A DNA stretch of 64,000 nt from an uncultured Dehalococcoidia bacterium (GCA_958296445.1 OY282565.1:1467936-1531935), one strand, 5' to 3'; shown: positions 33,962 to 43,795, numbered from the stretch's first letter. The notes: generated by a model from the letters alone, not told the origin. Made by a program: numbers and translations.

Positions 33962-35167
33962 ATGGCGCAGAACCGGGACACGGGCGGCATCGTTTATATG
34001 GATCACGCAGGCACTACTCCGCTGGCGGCGGAAGTGCTGCGAGCGATGACGCCGTATTTCACCGAGCTTTTTGGCAATCCATCCAGCATCCACGCTGTGG
34101 GGCAGGAGGCGCGGTACGCTCTGGACGAGGCTCGCGAGCGGGTGGCGCGAGTGCTTAACTGCCGTCCGCGCGAGGTGGTGTTCACCGGGGGCGGCACCGA
34201 GTCGGACAACGCCGCTATCGTTGGCGTCGCAAGCGCTTTGCAGGAAACCGGCAACCACATTATCACTTCCAGCGTGGAGCATCACGCTGTCCTGCACACG
34301 TGCCAGCACTTGGAGTCGCAAGGCTACGAGGCCACTTATGTGCCGGTGGATTCCGACGGGATAGTTCAGCCGGAGGCGGTGTACCGGGCGATTACCGGGC
34401 GGACGACGCTGGTGTCGGTGATGTACGCCAACAACGAGATTGGGGTCATCAACCCGTTGCCGGAAATCGCGGCGGCGGTGAAGCAGCGGGCCGCCGAGCT
34501 GTCCCGCACTATTCTGTTGCATACCGACGCGGTGCAGGCGGCGGGATACTTGGATCTGGACGTGAAAAAGCTGGGCGTGGATTTGCTCAGTCTTTCCGGT
34601 CACAAGTTCCACGGCCCCAAGGGAACCGGGGTGTTGTATATCCGCCGCGGCGCGGCTTTCCTGCCCTTTATCTTGGGCGGCGGGCAGGAACGGGAACGGC
34701 GGTCGGGCACGGAAAACATCCCCGGCATCGTTGGGCTGTCGGTTGCGCTGGAGGCGGCCAACGCGCGGCGGGAGGAAAACGGCCGGCACTGCGCGGCGTT
34801 GCGCGACCGCATCGTTGAGCAGGTGCTGGAGCGGGTGCCGGGCTGCCGTCTGAACGGCCATCCTACGCAGCGGCTGCCCAACAACGCCAACTTTTCCTTT
34901 TCGGGGATAGAAGGGGAACCGATACTGCTGGGGCTGGATATGGCCGGCATCGCGGCGTCCAGCGGGAGCGCGTGCAGTTCCGGCTCTCTGGAACCATCTC
35001 ATGTTCTGCTGGCTTTGGGGCAGTCGGCGGAAGTGGCGCGGGGTAGCCTGCGCCTTACCCTGGGCAAGGACAACACTGAAGAACAAGTGGATTATCTGCT
35101 GGAAGTGCTGCCCGACCTCGTTGAGCGTCTGCGGAAACTGCCCAGCCTGACCACTGCCCGGCCTTGA
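33962..35167 (+). CDS. Cysteine desulfurase (NifS/IscS family)
   Basis: This 401-residue PLP enzyme takes sulfur (or selenium, from selenocysteine) off cysteine for Fe-S clusters, tRNA thiolation or cofactors. The N-terminus [23 protein letters not shown], the PLP lysine in [12 protein letters not shown] and the persulfide cysteine loop [17 protein letters not shown] are all present; the loop length fits the NifS/IscS group I. No iscU or fdx follows. Its TGA overlaps the TTG start of the next gene, coupling them. Since selA is in the region, a selenium role is possible but unsupported. Confidence 0.92.
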   Translation: MAQNRDTGGIVYMDHAGTTPLAAEVLRAMTPYFTELFGNPSSIHAVGQEARYALDEARERVARVLNCRPREVVFTGGGTESDNAAIVGVASALQETGNHIITSSVEHHAVLHTCQHLESQGYEATYVPVDSDGIVQPEAVYRAITGRTTLVSVMYANNEIGVINPLPEIAAAVKQRAAELSRTILLHTDAVQAAGYLDLDVKKLGVDLLSLSGHKFHGPKGTGVLYIRRGAAFLPFILGGGQERERRSGTENIPGIVGLSVALEAANARREENGRHCAALRDRIVEQVLERVPGCRLNGHPTQRLPNNANFSFSGIEGEPILLGLDMAGIAASSGSACSSGSLEPSHVLLALGQSAEVARGSLRLTLGKDNTEEQVDYLLEVLPDLVERLRKLPSLTTARP

Positions 35168-36018
35168 TTTTCGCAAGCAGGGAAAGGGGCGGTAATACTG
35201 CCCGCGTAGGGGCTTTGCCGTTGTTGGCCGTGTTGTTGCTGGCTATGACGTTGCTGGCTTGTTCGTCGGAGCCGTCCACTTTCGGCCAGTATTATCAGGG
35301 GCGGACGCTGCACGTCAGCGTGGTCGGCCTGGAGCGTATGCCGGAGCTTCGCTACGCTACGATAGACCCCAACGGCGTAATCCGGCGCTGGAGTCTTTCG
35401 CCCTCGGCGCCGGGAATGGAGCTGGTGATGGCGCGGCTGAAGGTGGAGAACCATACCGCAGTCAGTGCTTTCGTGAATGTTGACCGCTCCGCCGCCGAGC
35501 TGCGCGACTTTTCCAACGCTACTTACCGGCCGCTGATGGTCGCCGAGACGGCCTGGCAGGATTTTCGCGGGGAACCGGAGGCGCTGGTGCGGGTTGATTT
35601 GGGACAGTGTTTCGACGGCAACCGCGCCTTGATTGACCCGGGAACATCGGTTCAGTGGCGGAGCGAGGGCGAGGCGGATCAGTACGTGGCTTTCGAGGAT
35701 GGGGCGGTCGGCGTGGGGACGGACGGGCGGGGCGAGCTTGCTCCGGGCGCGTCGCTTTCCTATACTTTCAGCCAGTCGGGAACCTATCCATACGTCTGCG
35801 GCGGCGCGGAAACCGCCGAGTGGCCCGCCGAGGTTCGGGTGATGTCCGGCGACGGGCAGGGCGATGTGGCGGAACGCTCGGTGCTGTTCTTGGAAGGCTC
35901 TTTTGAGTTGCAAAGGAACCATGGGCTGGACGGGTATCTGGTCTTTGAGGCCCCGGTGGGGACGGAGTTCCGGGATTTGCGCTGGCGGGCCGCCGACTCC
36001 ATTACTATTCGCTTCTGA
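35164..36018 (+). CDS. Lipoprotein with a cupredoxin-like domain
   Basis: This 284-residue protein starts at TTG 35164, overlapping the desulfurase stop by four bases. A signal sequence ends in a lipobox with cysteine 33 (MTLLACSS). Residues about 55-130 resemble a beta-sandwich of the type that contains [14 protein letters not shown]. Residues about 155-235 look cupredoxin-like ([20 protein letters not shown], then [14 protein letters not shown]), although a full copper site cannot be confirmed. The function is unknown. The stop codon begins a 17-base tandem repeat. Confidence 0.65.
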   Translation: MIFASRERGGNTARVGALPLLAVLLLAMTLLACSSEPSTFGQYYQGRTLHVSVVGLERMPELRYATIDPNGVIRRWSLSPSAPGMELVMARLKVENHTAVSAFVNVDRSAAELRDFSNATYRPLMVAETAWQDFRGEPEALVRVDLGQCFDGNRALIDPGTSVQWRSEGEADQYVAFEDGAVGVGTDGRGELAPGASLSYTFSQSGTYPYVCGGAETAEWPAEVRVMSGDGQGDVAERSVLFLEGSFELQRNHGLDGYLVFEAPVGTEFRDLRWRAADSITIRF

Positions 36019-36060
36019 TTTCGGGCCGTTTTTGATTTCGGGCCGTTTTTGATTTCGGGG
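36016..36060. repeat. 17-bp tandem repeat starting at a stop codon
   Basis: TGATTTCGGGCCGTTTT is repeated twice exactly and a third time in part. The first TGA is the stop codon of the lipoprotein gene. Confidence 0.85.
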
Positions 36061-36117
36061 TTTTCTCCGCACACTAACCGGGGGAATTGCGAAATTCCCC
36101 TTGGTTGTCCTGAGCGC

Positions 36118-36353
36118 CCCCTTTGTCACCCTGAGCGAAGGGAAGGGTCTCACTGGCCAAGGCGGGATTCTTCGCTTTGCTCAGAATGACAGGGCATTGC
36201 TCAGAGTGACAGAAATTTGCTCAGATGCCACCCTGAGCGGAGGGAAGGGTCTCACTGGCCAAGGCGAGATTCTTCGCTTTGCTCAGAATGACAGGACTTT
36301 GCTCAGAGTGACAGGCATTTCTTCAGAGTGGCGACAGCGTCGGAATGACAGGG
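36118..36353. repeat. Dispersed palindromic repeat, family 1, two copies
   Basis: Two full copies (left arms at about 36130 and 36233, right arms GATTCTTCGCTTTGCTCAG at about 36166 and 36269) with AATGACAGG tails fill most of the 326-base gap 36019-36344. No gene is visible in that gap. Confidence 0.85.
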
Positions 36354-37034
36354 GATTGCTCAGGGGGAGTTTGGGCGCGAGGGTTTTGGTTGTTGCAGCG
36401 ATTGGCCGGGTTGGTGGTTTTTGGGGGGGAGCGGCGGCAGGGGGCGGTTGAGCCGCCGAAGGTGTGGCGTCGGCTGTTTCATATCTGCGCCGGTTCGACT
36501 ATACCCGTTGCCGGGATTTTTGCGCCGGAACGGGATTTCCTGATTGTGCTGGGGGTTCTGGCCGTAGGGGGGCTGCTGCTGGACTTGGCCCGATTTGGGG
36601 TTGGGCCGCTCAACCGGGTTTATCTGCGCTGGATGGCGCCGATACTGAAAAGCGATGAGGCGTCGCATATCACCGGCGCGACCTATATGCTGATGGCCGC
36701 GGCACTGATTTTCTGGCTTTACGGCAAGAATGTGGGGGTTCCGGTGATGTTTTTTCTGTCGCTGGGCGACCCGGCGGCGGCGATTGTGGGGCAGCGGATG
36801 CGGGGGCCGCGACTGCTGGGGAAGTCGCCCGGCGGGACGGCGGCTTTTATTGCTGTGGGGTGCGCCGCAGCGGGTGTGCTGGTTGCCGCGGGGGCCGTCG
36901 AATACCATTGGGCGCTGTGGGTTGGGGCCGCCATCGCCGCTTTGGTGGAGCTGGCCGGGATTCCGCCGGATGATAACCTTACCATTCCCTTGATTGCGGG
37001 GACGGCGATGTGGGCGATGATGACGGTTTTTTAA
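36345..37034 (+). CDS. Polyprenol/dolichol-kinase-like membrane protein
   Basis: This is a multi-helix membrane protein of the CTP-dependent lipid kinase family (DGK1/SEC59/VTE5-like). The N-terminal VWRRLFHICAGSTIPV and C-terminal SLGDPAAAIVG, GKSPGGTAAF and ELAGIPPDDNLTIPLIAG match the conserved CTP-binding loops. The ATG at 36345 is part of a dispersed repeat and adds about 40 unlike residues; the true start is more likely TTG 36390 or 36393, or GTG 36462. The lipid substrate (polyprenol, phytol or diacylglycerol) is not determined. Confidence 0.72.
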   Translation: MTGDCSGGVWARGFWLLQRLAGLVVFGGERRQGAVEPPKVWRRLFHICAGSTIPVAGIFAPERDFLIVLGVLAVGGLLLDLARFGVGPLNRVYLRWMAPILKSDEASHITGATYMLMAAALIFWLYGKNVGVPVMFFLSLGDPAAAIVGQRMRGPRLLGKSPGGTAAFIAVGCAAAGVLVAAGAVEYHWALWVGAAIAALVELAGIPPDDNLTIPLIAGTAMWAMMTVF

Positions 37035-37077
37035 CGCAGAGGGCGCGGATGACGGGGGGTTGTGCGCTCTCTGCGTT
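37033..37077. terminator. Hairpin between convergent genes
   Basis: AACGCAGAGGGCGC (37033-37046) pairs with GCGCTCTCTGCGTT (37064-37077) with one mismatch, between the kinase-like gene and the M20 gene that converge here. It probably terminates both. Confidence 0.6.
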
Positions 37078-37086
37078 GAAAATTCT

Positions 37087-38451
37087 CTAATGGGCGGCGC
37101 CGTCGAAACGGATGGACTCGGCCCGCTCGCGCTGGAACCGGAGGTAGGCGGAGCGGGACATTGCGGCTTTGTGGGCCGATTTTACTTCCTTGGCCTGTTT
37201 GGCGCCGTCGGCCAGCAGGTCTATTACTACCATTGCCATAATTTTGGCCGGGTTGATAACCGCCGTTTCGTAGTCGTTGATGACGTAGCTCTTGCTGTGG
37301 CCGGGGCCGGTGGCGCCGCCGGTGTAGGGATGGATGGCGGGGAGCAGGTGGGAGAGGTCGCCCATATCGGTGGAGCCGCCCCGGTTGCGTCCGGCGGGCA
37401 TTACCATGGTGCCTTTTTCGCCGACCACTTCGATGGCGTTGTTGCGGAACAGTTCTTGGAGGCGGTTGTCGTTTCGCATAGGCAGGTAGCCGGGGATGGT
37501 GGTGATTTCGACTTCCGCTCCGACGGCTAATGCGCCCGACTTGAAGCAGCGGTCTACTGCCTGGGAGTTCTTGACCACTACCTGGGGGGTGGCTGAGCGA
37601 ACCCGCCACTCTAGGCGCACGTCGGCGGGGACGGCGTTCACGGCTTCGCCGCCTTTGGTCATAATGCCGTGAATCCGCACGGTGTCCTCGGCGCGGTGGG
37701 TTTCGCGGGTGGAGTTGATGGCCTGCAAGGCGAAGGAGGCGGCGTTGAGGGCGTTTACGCCCCGGTGGGGCGAACTCCCGGCGTGGGCGCCGCGTCCGAT
37801 GTATCGGACATATTTGACCACGTGGCCGTTGCTGGTGCCGCCGACGGCGAACTTGCGCTCGCCCATATCGCTGGCGGTGTGGCACATCATAGCGATGTCC
37901 ACGTCGTCGAACCGGCCTAGGCGGATGAGCTCCTGCTTGCCGCCCAAGAATTCCAGCTTTTTCTGGGCCCGGAGTTCCAGGCGCTGCTCGACTTCGATGA
38001 ACTCCTCGGCAGGGACGGCGAAGGGGACAATCTCACCGCTCAGGCGTTCCAGCACTTCCGGGGTGAGCAGCCCCATAGTGGCGCCCAGCATCATACCGAT
38101 CTGGCAGTGGTGGCCGCAGGCGTGGGCGGCGCCGGTCTGCGGGTCGGCGTGGGGATGCTCGGTGACTACCAGGGAGTCGAGCTCGCCGATGAGGGCCACG
38201 CGCGGGCCGCCGTTTCTGTCGGGCGCGGGGGCGCCGCCGGGGATGCGCCCCTTGAGGCCGGTGAGGGCCAAGCCGCTTTCGTGGGGAATCCGCAGCTCGT
38301 TAAATTTTTGGGCCACCAGCCCGGCCGTGCGGTACTCGCGGAAGCCGGCTTCGGGGTGGGAAAGCACCTGCTGGGCGATGCCGACGATTTCTTTTTTCCG
38401 CTTTTCGATGGTTTCGCAGGCTCGCCGTTTCAGCTCTTGAACAGTCAACAT
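37087..38451 (-). CDS. M20-family amidohydrolase, copy B
   Basis: This 454-residue binuclear-metal amidohydrolase of the M20D/AbgB group includes aminobenzoyl-glutamate hydrolase and aminoacylases. Metal and catalytic residues are visible in HACGHHCQIG, PAEEFIE and STDMGDLSHLLPAIHPY; the dimerisation domain contains YIGRGAHAGSSPHRGVNALNA. It is a paralogue of the adjacent upstream gene, with which it shares order and most motifs. The genes are two bases apart, so they form an operon. The substrate is unknown. Confidence 0.88.
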   Translation of the reverse strand: MLTVQELKRRACETIEKRKKEIVGIAQQVLSHPEAGFREYRTAGLVAQKFNELRIPHESGLALTGLKGRIPGGAPAPDRNGGPRVALIGELDSLVVTEHPHADPQTGAAHACGHHCQIGMMLGATMGLLTPEVLERLSGEIVPFAVPAEEFIEVEQRLELRAQKKLEFLGGKQELIRLGRFDDVDIAMMCHTASDMGERKFAVGGTSNGHVVKYVRYIGRGAHAGSSPHRGVNALNAASFALQAINSTRETHRAEDTVRIHGIMTKGGEAVNAVPADVRLEWRVRSATPQVVVKNSQAVDRCFKSGALAVGAEVEITTIPGYLPMRNDNRLQELFRNNAIEVVGEKGTMVMPAGRNRGGSTDMGDLSHLLPAIHPYTGGATGPGHSKSYVINDYETAVINPAKIMAMVVIDLLADGAKQAKEVKSAHKAAMSRSAYLRFQRERAESIRFDGAAH

Positions 38452-38453
38452 AA

Positions 38454-39806
38454 CTAAGCGCTCTTGAAGGTTTCTTCCTTGGCTAGGCTCCGCATAAACT
38501 TGAGGTATTCGGCGCGGGTCATCTCCGGCCGGTGTCGGGAAATGATGCCGGCGCCCACTTCTGCGCCGTCAGCCAGCAGGTCTATGGCTGTGGCGGCTAG
38601 GGATTTGGCCGCGGTGACCACGGCCAGGGCGTAGTCTTGCACCACGTAGTCCGCGCCGTGGCCGATGCCGGTGGCGCCGCCTACGTAGGGGTGGATGGCG
38701 GGCATCAGGTGGCTGATGTCGCCCATATCGGTGGAGCCGCCCCGGTGCCGGACGTAGCCGACGTTTTCCTCGCCGACCAGTTGCATTGCGTTGGCCTTGA
38801 ACACGTCGGACATTGCCCCGTTCTGGCGCAGGGGCAGATAGCCGGGGATGGTCTGAATCATTACTTCGCCGCCCACGGCCATAGCCCCGGCCTTGAGGGC
38901 GCGGTCAACTTTGGCGTTGGCGTCCATTATGGCCTCGAGGGTGCGGCCGCGGACGAAGGTTTCCATCCGCACGTCGGCCGGCACGGCGCTCACGGCCTCG
39001 CCGCCTTTGGTGATGATGGGATGCACGCGGATGCTGTCCTCGTCGCGGAAGGTTTCGCGGTTGTAATGGATGGCGCTAAGGGCCATAGAAGCGGCGTTGA
39101 GGGCGTTGATGCCGAGGTGGGGGGCGCCGCCGGCGTGGGCGCCGCGCCCGATGAACTGTATCTTTTTTGCTAGGGTGCCGTTGTTGGCTTCGCTGATGCA
39201 CAACTGTTTTTCATCGGGGTTGGAGGTGGTGTGCAGCATCATAGCAAGGTCGACGTCGTCGAACTCGCCCAGCCGCACCAACTCCGGCTTGCCGCCCAAG
39301 AATTCCAGCTTGCCTTGGCGCCGCAGGGAATCGCGGTATTCAATTTCGATGTATTCTTCGGCGGGAACGGCCATAAAAGCCAGCCGTCCGCTGAGGGACT
39401 CCAGCACGTCGGGTTGCATCAGGGCCATAGCCGCGCCCATTATCATACCGATCTGGCAGTGGTGGCCGCAGGCGTGGGCGGCGCCGGTGTCGGCGTCGGC
39501 GTGGGGATGCTCGTTGACGATGAGCGAGTCCAGCTCGCCAATGACGGCCAAGGCCGGGCCGGGGCTGCCGCCTACTAGGTCGGCGCGAACTCCGGTGAGG
39601 GCCAGGCCGACGCGGGCGGGCATTCCCATTTCGGCGAACTTGCCGGCCACCAGCCGGGCGGTTTTGGTTTCCCGGAATCCCGGTTCCGGGTTTTCCAGAA
39701 TCGTCCTGGACAGGCTGACCAGCTCATCGGCTCTGGAGTCGATGACGTCGGCTGCCCTGCGTTTCAGTTCTTCCTTTGACGGCCTGGCGGCCCCGGCTGA
39801 AGACAT
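38454..39806 (-). CDS. M20-family amidohydrolase, copy A
   Basis: This 450-residue paralogue of the next gene has the same landmarks: HACGHHCQIG, PAEEYIEIE, RGAHAGGAPHLGINALNA and STDMGDISHLMPAIHPYVGG. The pair probably arose by tandem duplication and has diverged considerably, so the two may form a heteromer (as AbgA/AbgB do) or act on different amides. ATG 39806 is preceded by AAGAGGTAG. Confidence 0.88.
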   Translation of the reverse strand: MSSAGAARPSKEELKRRAADVIDSRADELVSLSRTILENPEPGFRETKTARLVAGKFAEMGMPARVGLALTGVRADLVGGSPGPALAVIGELDSLIVNEHPHADADTGAAHACGHHCQIGMIMGAAMALMQPDVLESLSGRLAFMAVPAEEYIEIEYRDSLRRQGKLEFLGGKPELVRLGEFDDVDLAMMLHTTSNPDEKQLCISEANNGTLAKKIQFIGRGAHAGGAPHLGINALNAASMALSAIHYNRETFRDEDSIRVHPIITKGGEAVSAVPADVRMETFVRGRTLEAIMDANAKVDRALKAGAMAVGGEVMIQTIPGYLPLRQNGAMSDVFKANAMQLVGEENVGYVRHRGGSTDMGDISHLMPAIHPYVGGATGIGHGADYVVQDYALAVVTAAKSLAATAIDLLADGAEVGAGIISRHRPEMTRAEYLKFMRSLAKEETFKSA

Positions 39807-40009
39807 CGAAGCTACCTCTTAATCAGATATGGGGTTTGGGATACCAGGGGGCGGTGTACTGACCGGATGTTTCTTGCGCCCAAAATTTTTGTGATTGTAG
39901 CACGTAGTTCCGCCCGGCGTACCATACCTATGGGGCGGCGGGGTCTTTCTGCTTTGGGGGTGGTTGTCTGAATCAGGATTTTCAGGATTTGGGGATTTTC
40001 GGGATTGCT

Positions 40010-40212
40010 CCAGGCTAAACGAAGGGTCTTGTCGGTGTGGGGTGAGATTCTTCGCTGCGCTCAGAATGACAGGCGTTTGCTGGGAATGACAGACGGGGGC
40101 GGCGTGATGGGTATGCAAGCGCAGGGTCTCATCGGCATGGGGTGAGATTCTTCGCTGCGCTCGGAATGACAGGTATTTGCTCGGAATGACAGGCGTTTGT
40201 TCGGAATGACAG
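40010..40212. repeat. Dispersed palindromic repeat, family 1, variant copies
   Basis: Two right arms read GATTCTTCGCTGCGCTCAG and GATTCTTCGCTGCGCTCGG with several AATGACAGG tails. They occupy the centre of the 448-base divergent gap (39807-40254) between the M20 and glycerate kinase genes. I see no gene in that gap. Confidence 0.8.
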
Positions 40213-40254
40213 GCGGGGGCGGTGTGGTGGGGATAGGGTGTATAATCGGCCATT

Positions 40255-41412
40255 ATGAAGATAGTTATTGCTCCGCAAGGATTCAAGGCTGGTATTTCGG
40301 GGCTGGAGGCGGCGCAGGCTATTGCGCGGGGCGTTTCCGCGGCTGTTCCGGGGGCAGAGACGGTGCTGGCGCCGGTGGCGGACGGGGGCGACGGGACGCT
40401 GAACGCTTTGGTGGATGCGACGGGCGGACGGGTTTTTACCAGCAGCGTGACCGGGCCGCTGGGTCAGCCGCTGGAGGCCCGCTGGGGCGTTATGGGCGAC
40501 GGGCGGACGGCGGTTATCGAGATGGCCCTGGCTTCCGGGCTGGCCTTGGTGCCGCAGCGCCGCCGCAACCCCCGAATCACTACCACCGCCGGAACCGGCG
40601 AGATAATGAAAGAGGCTCTGGAGCGGGGCTATACCCGTATCGTTGTCGGTTTGGGAGGCAGCGCCACCAACGACGGCGGAACGGGGTTCGCGGCGGCTCT
40701 GGGTGTGCGGTTCCTGGATTCGGGGGGGCGTCCGTTGCCGCCGGGCGGCAGCGCACTGGCCCGCCTTGACCGCATTGAACATTCCGGCCTGCATCCGGGG
40801 CTGGCGGGGGCGACGGTCATCGCCGCCACCGACGTCACTAATCCGCTGTGCGGGCCCAATGGCGCGTCTGCCGTGTTCGGGCCGCAGAAGGGCGCGAGTC
40901 AGGAAATGGTGCAGGAGCTGGACGCCGCGCTGGGCAACTACGCCCGCGTGGTGGCCCGGGACTTGGGGCGCGAGGTTTCGGAGCAGCCCGGCGCGGGCGC
41001 GGCCGGGGGGCTGGGGGCGGGACTGATGGCCTTCGCGGGGGCGACGCTACAGTCGGGCATAGATATGGTTTGCGAAGTGCTGAACTTCGACGCCCTGTTG
41101 CAGGACGCCGACTTGGTAATCACGGGAGAGGGACGGGCCGACCGTTCTACTATCTTTAACAAGGCGCCCGCTGGCGTGGCCCGCCGCGCTCAAGCCCATG
41201 GCGTCCCTACCGTGCTGCTGGCCGGGAGTCTGGGGCCGGGCTACGAAGAACTGTATGATCACTCTCTGGCCGCGGTGGCCTGTATCGGCGACCGCCCTAT
41301 GAGCTTTGAGCTGTCGCTGTCCCGCAGCGCCGAACTGCTGGAAAGCGCCGCTGAACGGACTATGCGCTTTATCCTTACCGGCACTAGGATGGCCGGGCGG
41401 CGCGGCGCGTAG
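40255..41412 (+). CDS. glxK: Glycerate kinase (GlxK/GarK family)
   Basis: This 385-residue enzyme phosphorylates D-glycerate at C2 with ATP, giving 2-phosphoglycerate. The family signature MKIVIAPQGFKAGISGLEAAQAIARG, then VADGGDGTLNALV, GLGGSATNDGGTG and GEGRADRSTIFNKAPAGVARRA, is complete. The usual DSFKGS motif near residue 8 is changed to QGFKAG, a mild oddity. It could use glycerate made through tartronate semialdehyde; an HIBADH/GarR-like reductase is encoded at 53502-54386, but the two are not in one operon. Confidence 0.9.
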   Translation: MKIVIAPQGFKAGISGLEAAQAIARGVSAAVPGAETVLAPVADGGDGTLNALVDATGGRVFTSSVTGPLGQPLEARWGVMGDGRTAVIEMALASGLALVPQRRRNPRITTTAGTGEIMKEALERGYTRIVVGLGGSATNDGGTGFAAALGVRFLDSGGRPLPPGGSALARLDRIEHSGLHPGLAGATVIAATDVTNPLCGPNGASAVFGPQKGASQEMVQELDAALGNYARVVARDLGREVSEQPGAGAAGGLGAGLMAFAGATLQSGIDMVCEVLNFDALLQDADLVITGEGRADRSTIFNKAPAGVARRAQAHGVPTVLLAGSLGPGYEELYDHSLAAVACIGDRPMSFELSLSRSAELLESAAERTMRFILTGTRMAGRRGA

Positions 41413-41465
41413 AACCTCTTTGGCCGGATTATCGGAAAAAACAGACGCCGCTGGCGAGGGTTACT

Positions 41466-42197
41466 ATGTCCACGAGCTCCAAATTTCGTGTCTGGGCGGA
41501 AAAGTACGCGCATATCAAGCCGTTGCCGGACCCGCCCAAGGAACCGGACGCTATGCAGCAACTACCCGACATAATCCGGGCGGTTTCGATACTGCGTGAC
41601 TTTTTGAGCAGCCAGCCCGATGTGCTGGTCAGCGGCGAAGGGTATCTATGTTTTGAGTACCGGCAGGGTTATGCCCGGCTGGTTCCCGACTGCCTAGTGT
41701 CCTTTGGGGTGGATCCCGATGCTATCGAAATGCGCAATGGATATGTGATTAACGAGGTGGGCAAGCCGCCGGAATTCGTGCTGGAGGTGGCGTCGTCCAG
41801 CACCGGGGAGCGGGATGTAGAGGTCAAGCGGGGAATCTACGCCGATTTCGGGGTGGCGGAATACTGGCGCTTTGACCGCAGCAACGGAGAGTACCACGGG
41901 GCGCCGCTGGGGGGCGACTTGCTGGTGGACGGCGTGTATCAGCCGGTTGAAATGCATACTGCGGACGGGGTGACTTGGGGCCGCAGCCCGGTGCTGGGGC
42001 TGGACTTGTGCTGGTATGAGAGGCGGCTGCGCTTCTATGACCCGGTGGCGCAAGAGTATTTGCTCGAACTGAGCGAATCCAATGCCCGGGTTCGGGCCGA
42101 GGCAGAGGCCCGGGCCGGGGCGGAAGCCCGCGCCGCCGAGGCCGAGGCCGAGGCGCGGCGGCTTCGGGAGGAACTGCGGCGGTTGGGGGCGGAGTAG
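41466..42197 (+). CDS. Uma2-family putative endonuclease, dispersed copy
   Basis: This 243-residue protein is a diverged relative of the tandem Uma2 pair at 19868-21644. Motifs VPDCLVSF, PEFVLEVASSST and VKRGIYADFGVAEYWRFD preserve the PD-(D/E)xK core, and the C-terminus is again an Ala/Glu/Arg coiled coil (ARAGAEARAAEAEAEARR). The start is ATG 41466. It follows glycerate kinase by 54 bases on the same strand. Confidence 0.85.
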   Translation: MSTSSKFRVWAEKYAHIKPLPDPPKEPDAMQQLPDIIRAVSILRDFLSSQPDVLVSGEGYLCFEYRQGYARLVPDCLVSFGVDPDAIEMRNGYVINEVGKPPEFVLEVASSSTGERDVEVKRGIYADFGVAEYWRFDRSNGEYHGAPLGGDLLVDGVYQPVEMHTADGVTWGRSPVLGLDLCWYERRLRFYDPVAQEYLLELSESNARVRAEAEARAGAEARAAEAEAEARRLREELRRLGAE

Positions 42198-42215
42198 CCG
42201 GGCCCGGGCGCGCGG

Positions 42216-42617
42216 TTAGCTGATGCGCTCTTTGACGAACTCCAGCACTAGGTTGGACAGGTCTATGGCGCGGTCGGCGTCCACTTCGTCGAATGCCTCG
42301 AAGGAGGTTCCGCTGGGCAGGAACTCGGGGTAGCGGGTGATGTAGTGGTACTTGTCGAGTTGGCGGGCTTCGCTCTTCACGGTGTCGAACATCATATCGA
42401 AGAGCTTGGCGTCTTCGCACAAGTCCAGCAGGGAATGGCCCCAGACGTCTTCCACCCGCTTGTGGTAGAGGTAAGCCTTGATGGCCTTTTCGGCGGCCTG
42501 CTGGCCTTGAAAGCAGGCTAGATTGTGCCTTCCGTGGTCGCGCAGAAACCGCGCGTCTTCTAGGTCTTGCTGGGCTTGCCGCAGCCAGCGGGCGCCTTCC
42601 GACAGGTAATCAGGCAT
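42216..42617 (-). CDS. HEPN-domain protein
   Basis: This 133-residue helical protein has [31 protein letters not shown] and [17 protein letters not shown], the standard HEPN (PF05168) pattern. HEPN proteins are often RNases neutralised by a MNT nucleotidyltransferase. Its ATG overlaps the MNT gene by eight bases. Whether this copy has the R-x(4-6)-H nuclease motif is unclear. Confidence 0.82.
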   Translation of the reverse strand: MPDYLSEGARWLRQAQQDLEDARFLRDHGRHNLACFQGQQAAEKAIKAYLYHKRVEDVWGHSLLDLCEDAKLFDMMFDTVKSEARQLDKYHYITRYPEFLPSGTSFEAFDEVDADRAIDLSNLVLEFVKERIS

Positions 42618-42960
42618 TGAAAATCTCCCTTCCTTCGGCGCAGGCCCGGCGCAGCGCCGGCAGCGTTTCCTTTAGCGTCTCGAACTCTTGCGGGGTGTAT
42701 ACCTGGGTGTCTATTTCCACCGAGCTGCCCAAGTGGTAGGAAAAGAAATCGGCCCGCCGCCCGAAAGGCCGGTCGGTGTCATGCACCACGATAAGCTCGA
42801 TACGGCTGTTCGGAGTGAAATCGCCCGCGGCTACAGCGCCGGTGAGGATGACCTTTTCCACCCCTAGATAGGGCAAAACTTCTTGGATGTTTTCCAGTTC
42901 CCGCTCCAGCATCTGCTTGCGAAATTGGGCAAAACCCACGCGCATCGGCATTTCTGCCAC
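42610..42960 (-). CDS. MNT-type nucleotidyltransferase-fold protein, degenerate
   Basis: This 116-residue protein has the minimal nucleotidyltransferase fold that usually pairs with HEPN. The active site should read GSxxxG...DxD; here it is [24 protein letters not shown], so the serine is alanine and both metal aspartates are replaced (R and E). It is therefore unlikely to transfer AMP. It heads the two-gene unit, and its stop is inside the HEPN gene. It may still bind HEPN as a structural antitoxin. Confidence 0.7.
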   Translation of the reverse strand: MAEMPMRVGFAQFRKQMLERELENIQEVLPYLGVEKVILTGAVAAGDFTPNSRIELIVVHDTDRPFGRRADFFSYHLGSSVEIDTQVYTPQEFETLKETLPALRRACAEGREIFNA

Positions 42961-42991
42961 CCCTTTAAGGCTTTCTCTTTATGGAGATACT

Positions 42992-43795
42992 TTACTCGAT
43001 AAGCACTAGGTGAACGGTTTTGGGGCCGTGCACTCCCTGCACGATGGTCATTTCGATGTCGGCGGTGCGGCTGGGGCCGGTGATGAAATTCAGGTAGCTG
43101 CCCATCTCGCCGCCGCGCCGGTGATATTCTAGGCGGCGCAGCAGGAACAGGTCGTGCAGGCTTTCCAGGACTTCCTCGGGCCGAACCAGGGCCACGTGAA
43201 CCGGAGGCACCAGCGACACCAGACGGGAGAGGCCGCGCCGGGGCATAATGACCAGCGAGCCGGTTTCGGCTAGGGCGTAGTCGGTGCCGGTCAGCCCTAC
43301 GTCGGCGCGGCGGATCTCTTGCCGTAGCTGCGCCCGCTCCGCTCTTTCGCCTTGGACGATGGCGGTGACCTGGATGCCGCGTCCTTCCAGCGCGTTGTCT
43401 ACCGGGGCGTCGTCGAACACCGGCTGGCCGGAGCGGACGATGCGGGCGGCGCCCAGTTCGCTCATCAGCGAGTCAACGCGGCCGATGGCGGCTTCCACGC
43501 CGGAAACGCGATGGACGTTCCAGCCGCCCCGCGCGGCCATTTCGGCGAAACTATCCAGTAGCAGGGGGCGGTTTTCGCGGAGCCGGGCCTCAAGTTCGAC
43601 GGCCTGCGCTTCCAAGTGGGGCAGCGTTTCCTCTAGCCGGTGATACGGTTGGGCGGGCGGGACGGCCCGGCCCGAGCCGGACGGGGGGCGGCCTAGTGCT
43701 TCCCGCACTGAGCGCAGGAACTCGGCTTTGGGACGGCCGGGCAGGTTTTCGTTGCCGTCATTCGCGGCCTTGCCGTCGGGCCGGGAATCAGCCAC
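42992..43795 (-). CDS. lutC: L-lactate utilisation protein LutC (LUD domain)
   Basis: This 267-residue protein has a single LUD domain, the third subunit of the LutABC complex that oxidises L-lactate to pyruvate. GLTGTDYALAETGSLVIMPR and PPVHVALVRPEEVLESL are characteristic. It starts with GTG 43795 inside the end of lutB (eight-base overlap). The first 60 residues, rich in Gly and Pro, are a variable extension. Confidence 0.88.
   Translation of the reverse strand: MADSRPDGKAANDGNENLPGRPKAEFLRSVREALGRPPSGSGRAVPPAQPYHRLEETLPHLEAQAVELEARLRENRPLLLDSFAEMAARGGWNVHRVSGVEAAIGRVDSLMSELGAARIVRSGQPVFDDAPVDNALEGRGIQVTAIVQGERAERAQLRQEIRRADVGLTGTDYALAETGSLVIMPRRGLSRLVSLVPPVHVALVRPEEVLESLHDLFLLRRLEYHRRGGEMGSYLNFITGPSRTADIEMTIVQGVHGPKTVHLVLIE

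Noticed and set aside
33869..35176. 435-codon minus-strand frame opposite the cysteine desulfurase
   Set aside because: It is a high-GC shadow; the plus strand encodes a complete PLP enzyme.
36345..36392. ATG at 36345 as real start of the kinase-like gene
   Set aside because: This ATG belongs to a family 1 repeat tail; family similarity begins only at the VWRRLFH segment, so a later TTG or GTG is more likely.
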